A DNA stretch of 64,000 nt from Microthrixaceae bacterium (GTDB lineage: Bacteria > Actinomycetota > Acidimicrobiia > Acidimicrobiales > Iamiaceae). The notes below the pieces were generated by a model. That model made no database searches, was not told where the DNA came from, and saw only the letters and a list, made by a program, of their open reading frames with translations. How positions within the stretch are numbered: position 1 is the stretch's first letter; the number at the start of each line of letters is the position of its first letter. Shown here one piece after another: positions 34,070-43,185 of this stretch. The DNA is taken from contig JADJDU010000003.1 in NCBI GenBank assembly GCA_016702505.1, positions 579,762 through 643,761 of the forward strand, in the 5' to 3' direction. A program made the translations under genes and the position numbers.

Positions 34070-35992
34070 TCAGTGCCGTTCCAGCCAGATGACCGAAAGA
34101 GGTGGAAGCGTGAGTTCGGTCGAGGTCGGTTGACCGTGACGGCCCTCGCCATCGGCGGATGCTGACCCCAGGTTGCCCATGCCCGACCCGCCGTAGTGGG
34201 TGGAGTCGGTGTTGAGGACCTCCTGCCACGGCCCCGCTATCGGTAGGCCGATCCGGTAGTGGTGGCGGGGAACCGGGGACAGGTTGGCCACGCACACCAT
34301 CGGTGGCTCACCGCTGCGGCCGGCGCCGCGCCAGAACGCGGCCACGTTCTGGTCGGGATCGTCTCCCACCAGCCAGGCGAACGTGGACGGGTCGGCATCG
34401 CTGGCCCACAGCGAAGGGCGGGATCGGTACAGGCGGTTCAGGTCCCGTACCAGGTCTTGGACACCCTGATGGCCGGGGTCGGCCAGCAAGTGCCAGTCCA
34501 GGGACCGGTCGTGATCCCACTCGGCCTCCTGGGCCAGCTCACCTCCCATGAACAGCAGCTTCTTGCCCGGATGTGCCCACATCCAGCCGTACAGGGCCCG
34601 GACGTTGGCCAGTTGCTGCCAGCGGTCGCCGGGCATTCGGGTGAGGATCGAACCCTTCTCGTGGACGACCTCGTCGTGGGACAGCGGGAGCACGAACCGC
34701 TCGGTCGAGGCGTAGTGGAGGGGAAAGGTGAGGTCGTGGTGGTGGTGACGGCGGTGGACCGGTTCGTGACCGAAGTAGCCGAGGGTGTCGTGCATCCATC
34801 CCATGTTCCACTTGGCCCCGAAGCCGAGCCCGTCCCGGTCGGTTGCGCCGGTGACACGAGGCCACGCCGTTGACTCCTCGGCCACCGTGATCACGCCGGG
34901 GTGGTGGTCGTGGACCATGTCGTTCAGCTCTCGCAACAGCGAAACTGCTTCCAGGTTCTCTCGTCCTCCGTAAGGGTTGGGAAGCCAATGGCCCGGGGGA
35001 CGTGAGAAGTCGAGGTACAGCAGCGAGGCCACCGCGTCGACGCGTAGGCCGTCCACGTGGAATTGCTCGATCCAGTGGCGGGCGCTGGACAGCAGGAAGC
35101 TGCGAACCCCGCCCCGGCCGTAGTCGAAGACCAGGGTTCCCCAGTCGGGGTGCTCACCACGGCGGGGATCGGGATGCTCGTAGAGGGCTTGACCGTCGAA
35201 GCGGGCCAGCGCCCATTCGTCGCGGGGGAAGTGGGCCGGAACCCAGTCCAAGATCACCCCGACCCCGGCCTGGTGCAACGTGTCGATCAGGTGGGCCAGG
35301 TCCTCGGGGGTACCCCAACGGGCGGCGGGGGCGAAGAACGAGGTGACCTGGTAACCCCACGATCCGCCGAAGGGGTGGTGCATCACCGGCAGCAGTTCGA
35401 CGTGGGTGAAGCCCATGTCTCGTGCGTAGGCCGCCAGTTCGGGGGCGATCTCGCGGAAGCCGCGCTCACGGTGGGGTTCGTGGGGATCGCGTCGCCACGA
35501 ACCCAAGTGGACTTCGTAGACCGACATCGGTCCGGCCCACAGGTCCCCCTCAGCTCGTCGGGCCAACCACTCGTGATCGTCCCAGCGGTGGTTGAAGCGA
35601 TGGATGATCGAGGCGGTGGCCGGGGCTGGTTCGGCTCGGCGGGCCAGCGGATCGGCGTGCTCGACGGTCACGCCGTAGGTGCCGGTCACCGCGTACTTGT
35701 AGCGGTGGCCCTCACCCGCGTGAACGCAATGGCCCTGCCACACCCCGCCGTGGCGGTGCAGCGGATCGGATCCCGGCCTCCAGTGGTTCCAGTCTCCGAC
35801 CACGGACACCGCTTGGGCGGTGGGGGCCCACACCGAGAAGTGGGTACCGGCCTGCCCTGGTTCGCCAGTGAGGTGGGCGCCGAGGCGGTGGTGGAGGTCG
35901 AGGTGACGGCCGGTGTCGAGCAGGTGGAGATCGAGGTCGGTGACGCGGTGATCGGAGACGGTGTGATCGGTGGATTCGGGGGATTCGGTCAC
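34070..35992 (-). CDS. glgB: 1,4-alpha-glucan branching enzyme
   Basis: 640 residues from GTG 35992, overlapping the maltokinase stop by 4 nt. An N-terminal carbohydrate-binding module (FSVWAPTAQAVSVVGDWN) is followed by a GH13 barrel: VYEVHLGSWRR, ELLPVMHHPFGGSWGYQ, the nucleophile in GLRVDAVAS (about 316), the acid/base in TVAEEST (about 371) and LSHDEVVH (about 437). It forms alpha-1,6 branches on alpha-1,4-glucan. In the GlgE pathway it branches the linear chains GlgE makes. Confidence 0.95.
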   Translation of the reverse strand: MTESPESTDHTVSDHRVTDLDLHLLDTGRHLDLHHRLGAHLTGEPGQAGTHFSVWAPTAQAVSVVGDWNHWRPGSDPLHRHGGVWQGHCVHAGEGHRYKYAVTGTYGVTVEHADPLARRAEPAPATASIIHRFNHRWDDHEWLARRAEGDLWAGPMSVYEVHLGSWRRDPHEPHRERGFREIAPELAAYARDMGFTHVELLPVMHHPFGGSWGYQVTSFFAPAARWGTPEDLAHLIDTLHQAGVGVILDWVPAHFPRDEWALARFDGQALYEHPDPRRGEHPDWGTLVFDYGRGGVRSFLLSSARHWIEQFHVDGLRVDAVASLLYLDFSRPPGHWLPNPYGGRENLEAVSLLRELNDMVHDHHPGVITVAEESTAWPRVTGATDRDGLGFGAKWNMGWMHDTLGYFGHEPVHRRHHHHDLTFPLHYASTERFVLPLSHDEVVHEKGSILTRMPGDRWQQLANVRALYGWMWAHPGKKLLFMGGELAQEAEWDHDRSLDWHLLADPGHQGVQDLVRDLNRLYRSRPSLWASDADPSTFAWLVGDDPDQNVAAFWRGAGRSGEPPMVCVANLSPVPRHHYRIGLPIAGPWQEVLNTDSTHYGGSGMGNLGSASADGEGRHGQPTSTELTLPPLSVIWLERH

Positions 35993-37404
35993 GGATGGCT
36001 GACCCCGGTCCGTTCGAGCCGGTCCAGGACCTGGCCCAGACCCGTGACCGGGAGATCGACCCAATCGGCCCGATGGCTCAGCTCGTACCCGATCTCATAG
36101 ACCGCCTTCTCCACCTCGAACAGGGCGAGCAGGAGTGCGGTGGTCCCCGCTCCCTCCGGCAGCAGGTCTCGGGGTAGCTGGCTCAGGTAGCCGTCGAGCA
36201 GGGCGGCTCGCGCGGCCGGTTCCCACCCCGGCCCTACCCGGCATCCCCCGGCTCGGCGGACGGTTTCGGACGCGTAGGACAGGGATCGGAGGAGACCGGC
36301 CATGTCGCGCAGACCGGGCTGACGATGGCGTCGTTCGACCAACGGACGGTCAGGTTCCCCCTCGAAGTCCAAGATCACCCACCCGTCGGAGCCGAGCACC
36401 GTCTGGCCCAGGTGCAGGTCTCCGTGTACCCGGAACTCGGGTCCCAGCACTCGGTCACCGAGCGCCGCGGCGAGATCGGCCAACACCCGGTCGGTTCTGG
36501 CCACCAGATGGTGGCCGACGGTCGGCTCGAGCGCCGCCAGTGCGTCTACAACCGACGAGATGGTGGTGGTGATCGCCTCGGATCGGTAGGTCGTGACCCC
36601 GAAATCGGCGGTGGTGCCGGGCTGGGCCAATGCCGCGTGGAGGTGGGCCACGTCGGTCCCGAGCCGATGAAGGCTGGCAAGCAGGCCCCCGGGGTCGGCG
36701 GCCAACCCCGATAGCACCAGCCCCCACCCATCCAGTGCGGCGGGAATCAGGCGGTGGATCACACCGAGGGTGGTGACTCCTCCGGCGGTATCGGTTAGCT
36801 CGTACCAGCCACATAGGGGTGCGACCGGTGCCACCGGGTGGCCGGCGGTGGCCTGGTGATGGAGGTGGAGACCCACTTCCACCTCGGGATGGATGCCGGT
36901 GCTCAACCGACGAAGAACCTTGAGGACATGGGTGCCGCCAACCGCCGATGAGGTGTTGGACTGATCCACTCCGAGCGGTCGGGGCAGACGCCGGCCCGGG
37001 GGGGCCGCCCCAGTCACCCAGTGGCCCCGGATCGTGCCCGTCGGCCCGTCCACCGAACCTTCGTCCACGCACAGGCGGGCCAGGGCCTTGGTCGAGTCCG
37101 GGTCCGTTGCCACGTCCACGGGTGGCCAGGCGCGGTCGGTGGCCGCCGCCCGCCTGGAGCCACCCCTGGCGCCGGGCACCGGACGGATCAACTGGTAGGT
37201 CTCGTCGCGGTCGTCGGTGATCAGCGCGATCCCGACCCGACCGGATTCGAGGACCTGGGTCTCACCGACCGAGACCGAGACCGAACCCGAGACCAGGCCC
37301 GGGTCGGAGCCGGTCTCGGTGTCCTGGGAGGAGTACCACCGTTGGCGGCGGATCCATTGGGCCACCGATTCATCCGACGGTTCGTCGGGGACCGTGGCAC
37401 TCAT
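35989..37404 (-). CDS. mak: Maltokinase
   Basis: 471 residues from ATG 37404, overlapping the GlgE stop by 4 nt. The kinase C-lobe motifs HGDLHLGQTV (catalytic loop) and VILDFEGEP (metal-binding Asp) are the signature of actinobacterial maltokinase (Pep2/Mak), which phosphorylates maltose with ATP to maltose-1-phosphate, the donor for GlgE. The N-terminal VAQWIRRQRWYSSQ is also characteristic. The order GlgE, Mak, GlgB with tight overlaps shows a complete late GlgE pathway. Confidence 0.9.
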   Translation of the reverse strand: MSATVPDEPSDESVAQWIRRQRWYSSQDTETGSDPGLVSGSVSVSVGETQVLESGRVGIALITDDRDETYQLIRPVPGARGGSRRAAATDRAWPPVDVATDPDSTKALARLCVDEGSVDGPTGTIRGHWVTGAAPPGRRLPRPLGVDQSNTSSAVGGTHVLKVLRRLSTGIHPEVEVGLHLHHQATAGHPVAPVAPLCGWYELTDTAGGVTTLGVIHRLIPAALDGWGLVLSGLAADPGGLLASLHRLGTDVAHLHAALAQPGTTADFGVTTYRSEAITTTISSVVDALAALEPTVGHHLVARTDRVLADLAAALGDRVLGPEFRVHGDLHLGQTVLGSDGWVILDFEGEPDRPLVERRHRQPGLRDMAGLLRSLSYASETVRRAGGCRVGPGWEPAARAALLDGYLSQLPRDLLPEGAGTTALLLALFEVEKAVYEIGYELSHRADWVDLPVTGLGQVLDRLERTGVSHP

Positions 37405-39455
37405 GGTTCTGCCACCACCAGGATGTGGGCGGGACGGTCTCCGGGTTCCAGGCGGACGTAGTTGCGGCCCAGATGCCACTGCCACCGTTCGCCGCTGAGC
37501 TCGTCGAGCACCGTGAAGGAGGGGGGCAGTCCGGCATCGTCGGGGACGATGCACACCGCTTCGTGTGTGGCACTCGGGTCCAACAAGACCACCACGATCA
37601 CAGTTCCCACGCCGCCGCCGGCAGGGCTGGTTTCGGAGTTGGCTCCGTGGTGATCAGGGCGAGTCGGTGGAGGCCGCAGGTAGGCGAGGATCTGGGGGTT
37701 CTCTGTGTCGAGGAACCGGATGCCGGTCAGGTGTTGGAGGGCTCCGTTGCGACGGCGCACCTCGTTCAGTTGGGCGACGAGCCCCAGCAGAGGCCCGTCC
37801 AGCCTGCGGTCGTGGATCTCGTACTTCTCCGAATCCAGGTACTCCTCGGACCCGGACTTGACGGCCACCGACTCGAAAGACTCATAGCCCGAGTACATGC
37901 CGTAGGAGGGGCTGAGGGTCGCGGCCAGGATCAGTCGACTGGTGAACACAGCACGCCCACCGGCCTGTAGTTGCTCGGTGAGGATGTCGGGGGTGTTCAC
38001 CCAGAAGTTCGGTCTGAACAGGTCCCGTTCGGGGCCGGCCAGTTCGGTGACGTAGTCGCGCAGCTCGTCGGCTGACTGCTTCCAGGTGAAGTACGTGTAA
38101 CCCTGAGCGAAGCCGACCCGGCCCAGCTCCTGTTGCATGGCCCGATAGGTGAAGGCTTCGGCCAGGAAGATCACCTCGGGATGCGAGGCCCTCACCCCCG
38201 CGATCAGCCACTCCCAGAACGGCAGCGGCTTGGTGTGGGGGTTGTCGACCCGAAAGACACGGACCCCTCGCTCGACCCAGGTGATCACCACATCGCGCAG
38301 CGCCGCCCACAACCCGGCCCGGTCTTCGCAGTTGAAGTCGAGGTTGTAGATGTCCTCGTAGCGCTTGGGTGGGTTCTCGGCGTACTTGAGGGTGCCGTCG
38401 GGTCGGTGAGCGAACCATTCGGGGTGTTCGGTCAACCATGGATGATCGGCCGAACACTGAACGGCCAGGTCGACGGCGACCTCCAAACCAAGGTCTCGGG
38501 CATCGGCCACCAAGGCCTCGAAATCGGCCACGGTTCCCAGATCGGGGTGGACGGCGTCGTGCCCCCCGGTGCGGTCGCCGATGGCCCACGGGGAGCCGGG
38601 ATCGCTGGCGGTGGCCTCCAGGGCGTTGTTGCGTCCCTTGCGCTTGGTCAGCCCGATGGGGCTGACCGGAGGCAGGTAGATCACGTCGAAACCGAGCTCG
38701 GCCACGGCGGGCAGACGGCGGCGCAGCCCGTCGAGCCCGCCCCAGGAACGGGGAAACACCTCATACCAGGCTCCGAACCGGGCCAGCGGCGGGTCCACAT
38801 CGAGGGCGACCGGGCTGGGCAGAGATCCGGCCCCGGTTCGGTCGGGGTGGGCGTCACAGGTGCGGGCCAGGTCGTCATCGAGGGCCGCGGCCACCCGCTC
38901 GGCCACGGCGAGGCTTCGGTCACCGACGATGACGGCGGCTTGTTCGATGGCCTGGGCCACCAGCCGGGCCGAATGGGTTCCACTGGCCTCGGCCCGTTCG
39001 CTGCAGCGACGAAGCAGTGCCGCGCCTTCGGCCAGCTCTCCGGCCAGCTCGGTCATTCCCGCGGCGTGCTTGCGTGACAGCTCCACCCGCCACGACGCCA
39101 ACGTGTCGGCCCACGCCACGATGTTCCAACGCCAGATCCCGGGCCGGTCGAGATGGAAGGAGCCCGCCCACCTGACGCCGAGAGACCCGCCGTCCACGTG
39201 GTGGAGCGTGATGGTCGATGGGGTCGTGGAACCCGGGGGCCACACGATGCCCTCAGCGCGGAGCACCTCGTGGCCGTCGCGGATCACGTCGGCCGAGACG
39301 GTGACCGATTCACCCACGGTGCGTTTGGGGGCGTGGCGCCCGCCGTCGAGGGTGGGTTCGGGCCGGGCCACGACCACCCGGGCCGGGATGGGATCGGGAG
39401 GATCAAAGGGCGACGCGGTCCCGGCCGTGGTGGCGGCCGGTCGAGGACGGGTCAC
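37401..39455 (-). CDS. glgE: Alpha-1,4-glucan:maltose-1-phosphate maltosyltransferase
   Basis: 684 residues from GTG 39455. An N-terminal beta domain (SVTVSADVIRDGHEVLRAEG) and helical inserts precede the GH13_3 catalytic barrel: WYEVFPRSWGG, YLPPVSPIGLTKRKGRNN, the nucleophile in VFRVDNPHTKP (about 402) and the acid in FLAEAFTYRAM (about 431). It extends alpha-1,4-glucans with maltose units from maltose-1-phosphate. Overlaps of 4 nt join it to both neighbours. Length and motifs match the mycobacterial enzyme. Confidence 0.95.
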   Translation of the reverse strand: MTRPRPAATTAGTASPFDPPDPIPARVVVARPEPTLDGGRHAPKRTVGESVTVSADVIRDGHEVLRAEGIVWPPGSTTPSTITLHHVDGGSLGVRWAGSFHLDRPGIWRWNIVAWADTLASWRVELSRKHAAGMTELAGELAEGAALLRRCSERAEASGTHSARLVAQAIEQAAVIVGDRSLAVAERVAAALDDDLARTCDAHPDRTGAGSLPSPVALDVDPPLARFGAWYEVFPRSWGGLDGLRRRLPAVAELGFDVIYLPPVSPIGLTKRKGRNNALEATASDPGSPWAIGDRTGGHDAVHPDLGTVADFEALVADARDLGLEVAVDLAVQCSADHPWLTEHPEWFAHRPDGTLKYAENPPKRYEDIYNLDFNCEDRAGLWAALRDVVITWVERGVRVFRVDNPHTKPLPFWEWLIAGVRASHPEVIFLAEAFTYRAMQQELGRVGFAQGYTYFTWKQSADELRDYVTELAGPERDLFRPNFWVNTPDILTEQLQAGGRAVFTSRLILAATLSPSYGMYSGYESFESVAVKSGSEEYLDSEKYEIHDRRLDGPLLGLVAQLNEVRRRNGALQHLTGIRFLDTENPQILAYLRPPPTRPDHHGANSETSPAGGGVGTVIVVVLLDPSATHEAVCIVPDDAGLPPSFTVLDELSGERWQWHLGRNYVRLEPGDRPAHILVVAEP

Positions 39456-40069
39456 CAGTCTTTGAGCCGAGCGGTGGCGGCTGGGTCATAGAGGCACACC
39501 ACATCGGCGAAGCATCGCAACTGGAGAGCGGCCCGCAGCATGGCCGCGCCCGCCCCGGCCTCGGGCAGGTGCGAGGTGACCACCACGTAGGGCGCCGGGT
39601 CTGTGAGGCTCCGCAGCAGGGCCCCGTTGGCGATGGCCTTCTTCAGGGTGTCGGTTCGGCGCAGCCCGGGTCGGGTGCCCTGAACGCTGCCCTTGTATTC
39701 GAACCACACGATCCGCCCCGACGGGCTGACCGCTTCCTGATCGATCTCCACCCCGACCTCGGTGAGGACTCGTCGACCCCGAAGGGTGAAGCCCATGTGG
39801 CTGAGGAGCGTGTCGCACTGTTCGGCGAACTGGCGGCCTTGGATGCCGGCCGAAGCCTGGAAGGACCGAGCCGGACCAGGGTTGCGAGAACGGTCTCGAG
39901 CGGGCAGGTGCGGCCCACCCCACGGGCTCTCGGCGTCATCGGCCTGAAGGTCGTCGTCGGTTGGGGACGGGGTCGAGCCGGCGACCGTCGCACCCGCGTC
40001 CGAACCGGCGCCGCCATAGGTGAAGAACGACTCGTCACCACCCAGTGGAAGCTGCCCCGACGGTCCCAT
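39452..40069 (-). CDS. Putative PD-(D/E)XK nuclease-like protein coupled to glgE
   Basis: 205 residues from ATG 40069. After an acidic disordered part, the segment RQFAEQCDTLLSHMGF, GVEIDQEAVSP, WFEYKGS, GLRRTDTLKKAIANGALL follows the PD-(D/E)XK fold: a helix with an acidic residue, an Asp strand, an E-x-K strand (FEYKG) and a helix. The protein ends VVCLYDPAATARLKDW. Its stop overlaps the GlgE GTG by 4 nt. It is clearly similar to the C-terminal domain of the methyltransferase at 20876-22408. Activity and target are unknown; a nuclease leading a glucan operon is unexpected. Confidence 0.65.
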   Translation of the reverse strand: MGPSGQLPLGGDESFFTYGGAGSDAGATVAGSTPSPTDDDLQADDAESPWGGPHLPARDRSRNPGPARSFQASAGIQGRQFAEQCDTLLSHMGFTLRGRRVLTEVGVEIDQEAVSPSGRIVWFEYKGSVQGTRPGLRRTDTLKKAIANGALLRSLTDPAPYVVVTSHLPEAGAGAAMLRAALQLRCFADVVCLYDPAATARLKDW

Positions 40070-40273
40070 CACTGCCCAGCCTACGACCCCTGCCAAAGCT
40101 CTGGGAGTGGCTCCACGGAGGAGGGTCACCTCCTGGCGTGCGGCTCGACCTGTCGATGGCTTCATCCCACCGAAACTGGCTGTGGGTCCACGGGCCTGTG
40201 TGGCAGCGCAGGTAGTAGGGTTTGGCTCCGTCTGGCCGGTGGGGTCAGTTGTCTGAATAATGGAGCGGAACCA

Positions 40274-40987
40274 ATGAGAATCAGAGCAAAGCTGTTGGCC
40301 ATGGTCGCGGTGGCGGCCGTCGGCTTGGCCAGTGCCACCTTGCCGGCGTCGGCTGACATGGTGGTGTACACGGGAGAGATCGGGCCGAACGACACACCGA
40401 CCATGTCGGTCGTGACGATCTCCAATCCCGACTGCGTCGGGCAAGGCGTATTTCAGGTGGCATACCGAGAGCACCTCCTGCCGGCGAACCTGAGCGGTCC
40501 CTTCACCTTCACCCACACCGAGAGCGACGGGGCGAACCTGTCGATGTACCTGATGACGGCAGACTGGTACCCCGGTGCCGCCTACCCGTACTGCATCGCC
40601 GCCGTCAACGGCAGCTCGGGCACGATCACCGCCAACCTCGACCCGTCAGTGCGTTACTCGCTGGTGGTGTTCGACGATTCGTTCGACCAGAACGGCGGTT
40701 CCTATGAGGTGTCGGTCAACCGACCCGGCCTGAACCCGCCGGTGTTGCGACCCGGGCTTCCTGGTGATCGGCCCTCCGACTCGGTTCCGGCCACGACCAC
40801 CACCGCACCGGTGACCACCACGACGCGGCCGTCGACCACCTCGACCACCGCGCCCGCCACCACCACAACGCGGCCGTCGACCACCACCTCGACCACCGCG
40901 CCGGTGACCACCACCACTCGGCCGGGCACCGTTCCCCAGGCTGGTGGGGCACGTCCCGTGCCGGCTTCAGCCAGCTACACCGGCTGA
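40274..40987 (+). CDS. Secreted hypothetical protein with Thr/Pro-rich C-terminal repeats
   Basis: 237 residues from ATG 40274 (GGAG upstream). A Sec signal peptide (KLLAMVAVAAVGLASATLPASA) precedes a ~130-residue beta-rich domain with two Cys (NPDCVGQG, YPYCIAAV) that resembles extracellular binding domains. About 50 residues of Thr/Pro-rich repeats (TTTTAPVTTTTRPSTT units) follow, encoded by a 48-bp imperfect tandem repeat. No sorting signal is seen at the end (SASYTG). Probably secreted or loosely wall-associated. Divergent from the glg operon. Confidence 0.75.
   Translation: MRIRAKLLAMVAVAAVGLASATLPASADMVVYTGEIGPNDTPTMSVVTISNPDCVGQGVFQVAYREHLLPANLSGPFTFTHTESDGANLSMYLMTADWYPGAAYPYCIAAVNGSSGTITANLDPSVRYSLVVFDDSFDQNGGSYEVSVNRPGLNPPVLRPGLPGDRPSDSVPATTTTAPVTTTTRPSTTSTTAPATTTTRPSTTTSTTAPVTTTTRPGTVPQAGGARPVPASASYTG
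40793..40923 (+). repeat. 48-bp coding tandem repeat (Thr/Pro-rich)
   Basis: About 2.7 imperfect units built on ACCACCGCGCC(G/C)..ACCACCAC(G/A)ACGCGGCCGTCG. Encodes the flexible Thr-rich stalk of the secreted protein; a possible site of length variation by slippage. Confidence 0.7.
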
Positions 40988-41010
40988 TCCAGGCTTACCC
41001 TGGATCCTCT

Positions 41011-41048
41011 GAAGGGAGGCGCCGGGCCAGTTGGCCCGGCGCTCCTTC
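41011..41048. terminator. Terminator hairpin after the secreted Thr-rich protein
   Basis: A GGCGCCGGGCCA/TGGCCCGGCGCT stem with loop GT, with outer GAAGG/CCTTC arms. A smaller stem (TCCAGG/CCTGGA) lies at 40988-41004. Confidence 0.8.
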
Positions 41049-41145
41049 GCGCCACTGCACCTATGGGGGAGGGTCGGGTGCCGCAGGGGGAGGGGTCCCG
41101 GTCGATAGCCTCTCGGGGGTAGTACGTGGGCTGGAGGGTCTAGCG

Positions 41146-43149
41146 GTGGCAGGTAGGCAGGGACGGTCGCTGGCCTGGGTGATGGTCGCCCTGGTCGCCA
41201 TCTTGGCGTTGGTGGGTGGAGCCACCTATCTGGTGTTGGAGAACAGCGACCCCGACGGTGGCGGGGGTTCGAAGGCCGATCCGGCCCGACCTGGAGTGGA
41301 TGTGGCCGATCCGGCGGTGGTGGCTGCCGATCGATTCGCGGCCGCGGTGACCAGCGGAGATTTCAGCGGAGTCCGGGTCACCGACTCGACGATCACCGCC
41401 CGCCAGGCCCAAGAACAGGTCGACCTGATGCTGGCCGGAATGTTGACCGGCGGCGCCACCCGTCCCACCGTGAAGGTCTCCGAAGTGGAGCGGGGCACCG
41501 GTGAGAACTCAGACACCGCCCAGGCCACCATGGGCGTTACCTGGAACCTTCCCGGTGGCCAGAGGTGGACGTATGACACCTTCTGGACCCTGGTCGAGGA
41601 TGCCCAGGTCAAGGGCGGGGATCGTGAATGGCGGGTGTCGCTCAGCGTCGACCGGCTGTTTCCGGCCGAGGCCGATGGCGGTGTGGTCCGGCTGGTCCGG
41701 GTGCCGGTCGGTCGAGGACGCATCCTCGACACCACCGGCCGGCCGCTGGTGGCTGGCGGCGGCACCGTGACCATCGGCATCCGCAAGAGCCGCGCCACCG
41801 ACCCCGAGGCCACGGCTCGCACCGCGGCCAGCCTGACCGGGGTGGACGCGGATGACCTGGTGGCCCGAGTCGCCGCGGCCGGGCCCGATGAGTTCGTGGA
41901 GGTCGCCACCCTCGACCGTCCCGCCTACGACCTGATCCGCGCCCAGATCCAGCCCCTGCCCGGCACCGTGTTCACCGAACAGGCCGCCGAGACGGACCTA
42001 CCCGCCGGCTACGCCAAAGGTGTCCTGGGAACCGTTGGTCCGGCCACTGCCGAGATCGCGGCGGCGTCGCAAGGCAAGGTGGTCGAAGGGGATCTCACCG
42101 GGCTGTCGGGTGTGCAACTGGCCCGCAACGCTCAGCTCGCCGGTGAGCCCGGCATGCGGATCGAGGCCGTCAGCACCGACGCTGCCGCCGCCGTCACCAC
42201 CTTGGAGGACTACCCCGGTCGGCCCGGCGCCGACGTGACCGTGACCTTGGATTCGGCGGTGCAGTTGGCCGCTGATGCCACCCTTGCCGTCTCGGGACAG
42301 CCGGTGGCACTGGTGGCGGTCAGGGTCAGTACCGGTGAGATCTTGGCCGTGGCCAACGGTCCAGCGGGATCGGCTGGCTACAACCGAGCTTTCCTCAACC
42401 GCTACCCCCCGGGTTCCACGTTCAAGGTGGTGTCGGCCCTCACCTACCTGGAGGCCGGTCTGAGCCCCGATGACACCGTGTCTTGCCCGGCCACGGTGGT
42501 GGCGGGCAAGCGGTTCAAGAATGCGGGTGGGTTCGCGTTGGGTGACGTCCCCTTCCGGCGGGCGTTCGCCCGTTCCTGCAACACCACGATCGTGGCCCGC
42601 TCCGACACGGTTAGCTCCCAGCAGTTGACCGACACCGCCCGCCTCCTCGGGTTCCGGGACCTCGATGCCGAGCTGGGCATGGACGTGTTCGGAACCGAGG
42701 TGCCGGTCACCGACAACGAGACCATGCATGCTGCCAACACCATCGGTCAGGGCAAGGTCGAGGCCAGCGCCTTGACTGTGGCTCTCATGGCTGGATCGGT
42801 GGCCAACGGTTCGTCTTTGCTGCCCCGGCTGTTCGTCGACCCTGGCGCGCCGGCCCCGGTGTTGGGCCCGGCCCTGCCCAGCGGTGCGGTAACGGCCCTA
42901 CGGGAGATGATGCGAGACGTCGTCACCGACGGAACCGGTTCGGCGCTTCAGGGCGTGGCCGGTGGTCCCGTGCACGCCAAGACCGGGACCGCCGAGTTCG
43001 GTACCGACGATCCGCCCCGGTCCCACGCCTGGATCACCGGCTGGCAGGGAGACGTCGCCTTTGCGGTCGTGGTGGAGGACGGTGGTGGTGGCGGTGCCGT
43101 TGCTGGCCCGGTCGCGGCCCGGTTCCTGAACGCTCTGGCGGGGGCCTGA
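41146..43149 (+). CDS. Penicillin-binding protein (transpeptidase, MecA_N/PBP2a-like)
   Basis: 667 residues from GTG 41146. One N-terminal TM (about 9-31) anchors it. An NTF2-like domain (about 55-180, AADRFAAAVTSGDFSG) and a dimerisation domain (about 190-340, RGRILDTTGRPL) precede the transpeptidase domain. The active-site motifs are all present: SxxK in GSTFK (about 422), SxN in SCN (about 477) and KTG in HAKTGTAEF (about 611). It cross-links peptidoglycan outside the membrane and resembles low-affinity class B PBPs. Transcribed alone, followed by the GH1 gene. Confidence 0.93.
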   Translation: MAGRQGRSLAWVMVALVAILALVGGATYLVLENSDPDGGGGSKADPARPGVDVADPAVVAADRFAAAVTSGDFSGVRVTDSTITARQAQEQVDLMLAGMLTGGATRPTVKVSEVERGTGENSDTAQATMGVTWNLPGGQRWTYDTFWTLVEDAQVKGGDREWRVSLSVDRLFPAEADGGVVRLVRVPVGRGRILDTTGRPLVAGGGTVTIGIRKSRATDPEATARTAASLTGVDADDLVARVAAAGPDEFVEVATLDRPAYDLIRAQIQPLPGTVFTEQAAETDLPAGYAKGVLGTVGPATAEIAAASQGKVVEGDLTGLSGVQLARNAQLAGEPGMRIEAVSTDAAAAVTTLEDYPGRPGADVTVTLDSAVQLAADATLAVSGQPVALVAVRVSTGEILAVANGPAGSAGYNRAFLNRYPPGSTFKVVSALTYLEAGLSPDDTVSCPATVVAGKRFKNAGGFALGDVPFRRAFARSCNTTIVARSDTVSSQQLTDTARLLGFRDLDAELGMDVFGTEVPVTDNETMHAANTIGQGKVEASALTVALMAGSVANGSSLLPRLFVDPGAPAPVLGPALPSGAVTALREMMRDVVTDGTGSALQGVAGGPVHAKTGTAEFGTDDPPRSHAWITGWQGDVAFAVVVEDGGGGGAVAGPVAARFLNALAGA

Positions 43150-43185
43150 CGACGGGACTCGCTCGGCTGGGCCATCATTGCGGCC

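Noticed and set aside
37600..39460. Long plus-strand open frames opposite glgE
   Set aside because: They are high-GC shadows of glgE: no ribosome-binding site, no domain, and glgE has full catalytic motifs.
40793..40923. Regular repeats suggestive of a CRISPR array
   Set aside because: The units are in-frame Thr/Pro codons in a secreted protein, adjacent without spacers, and no cas gene is present.
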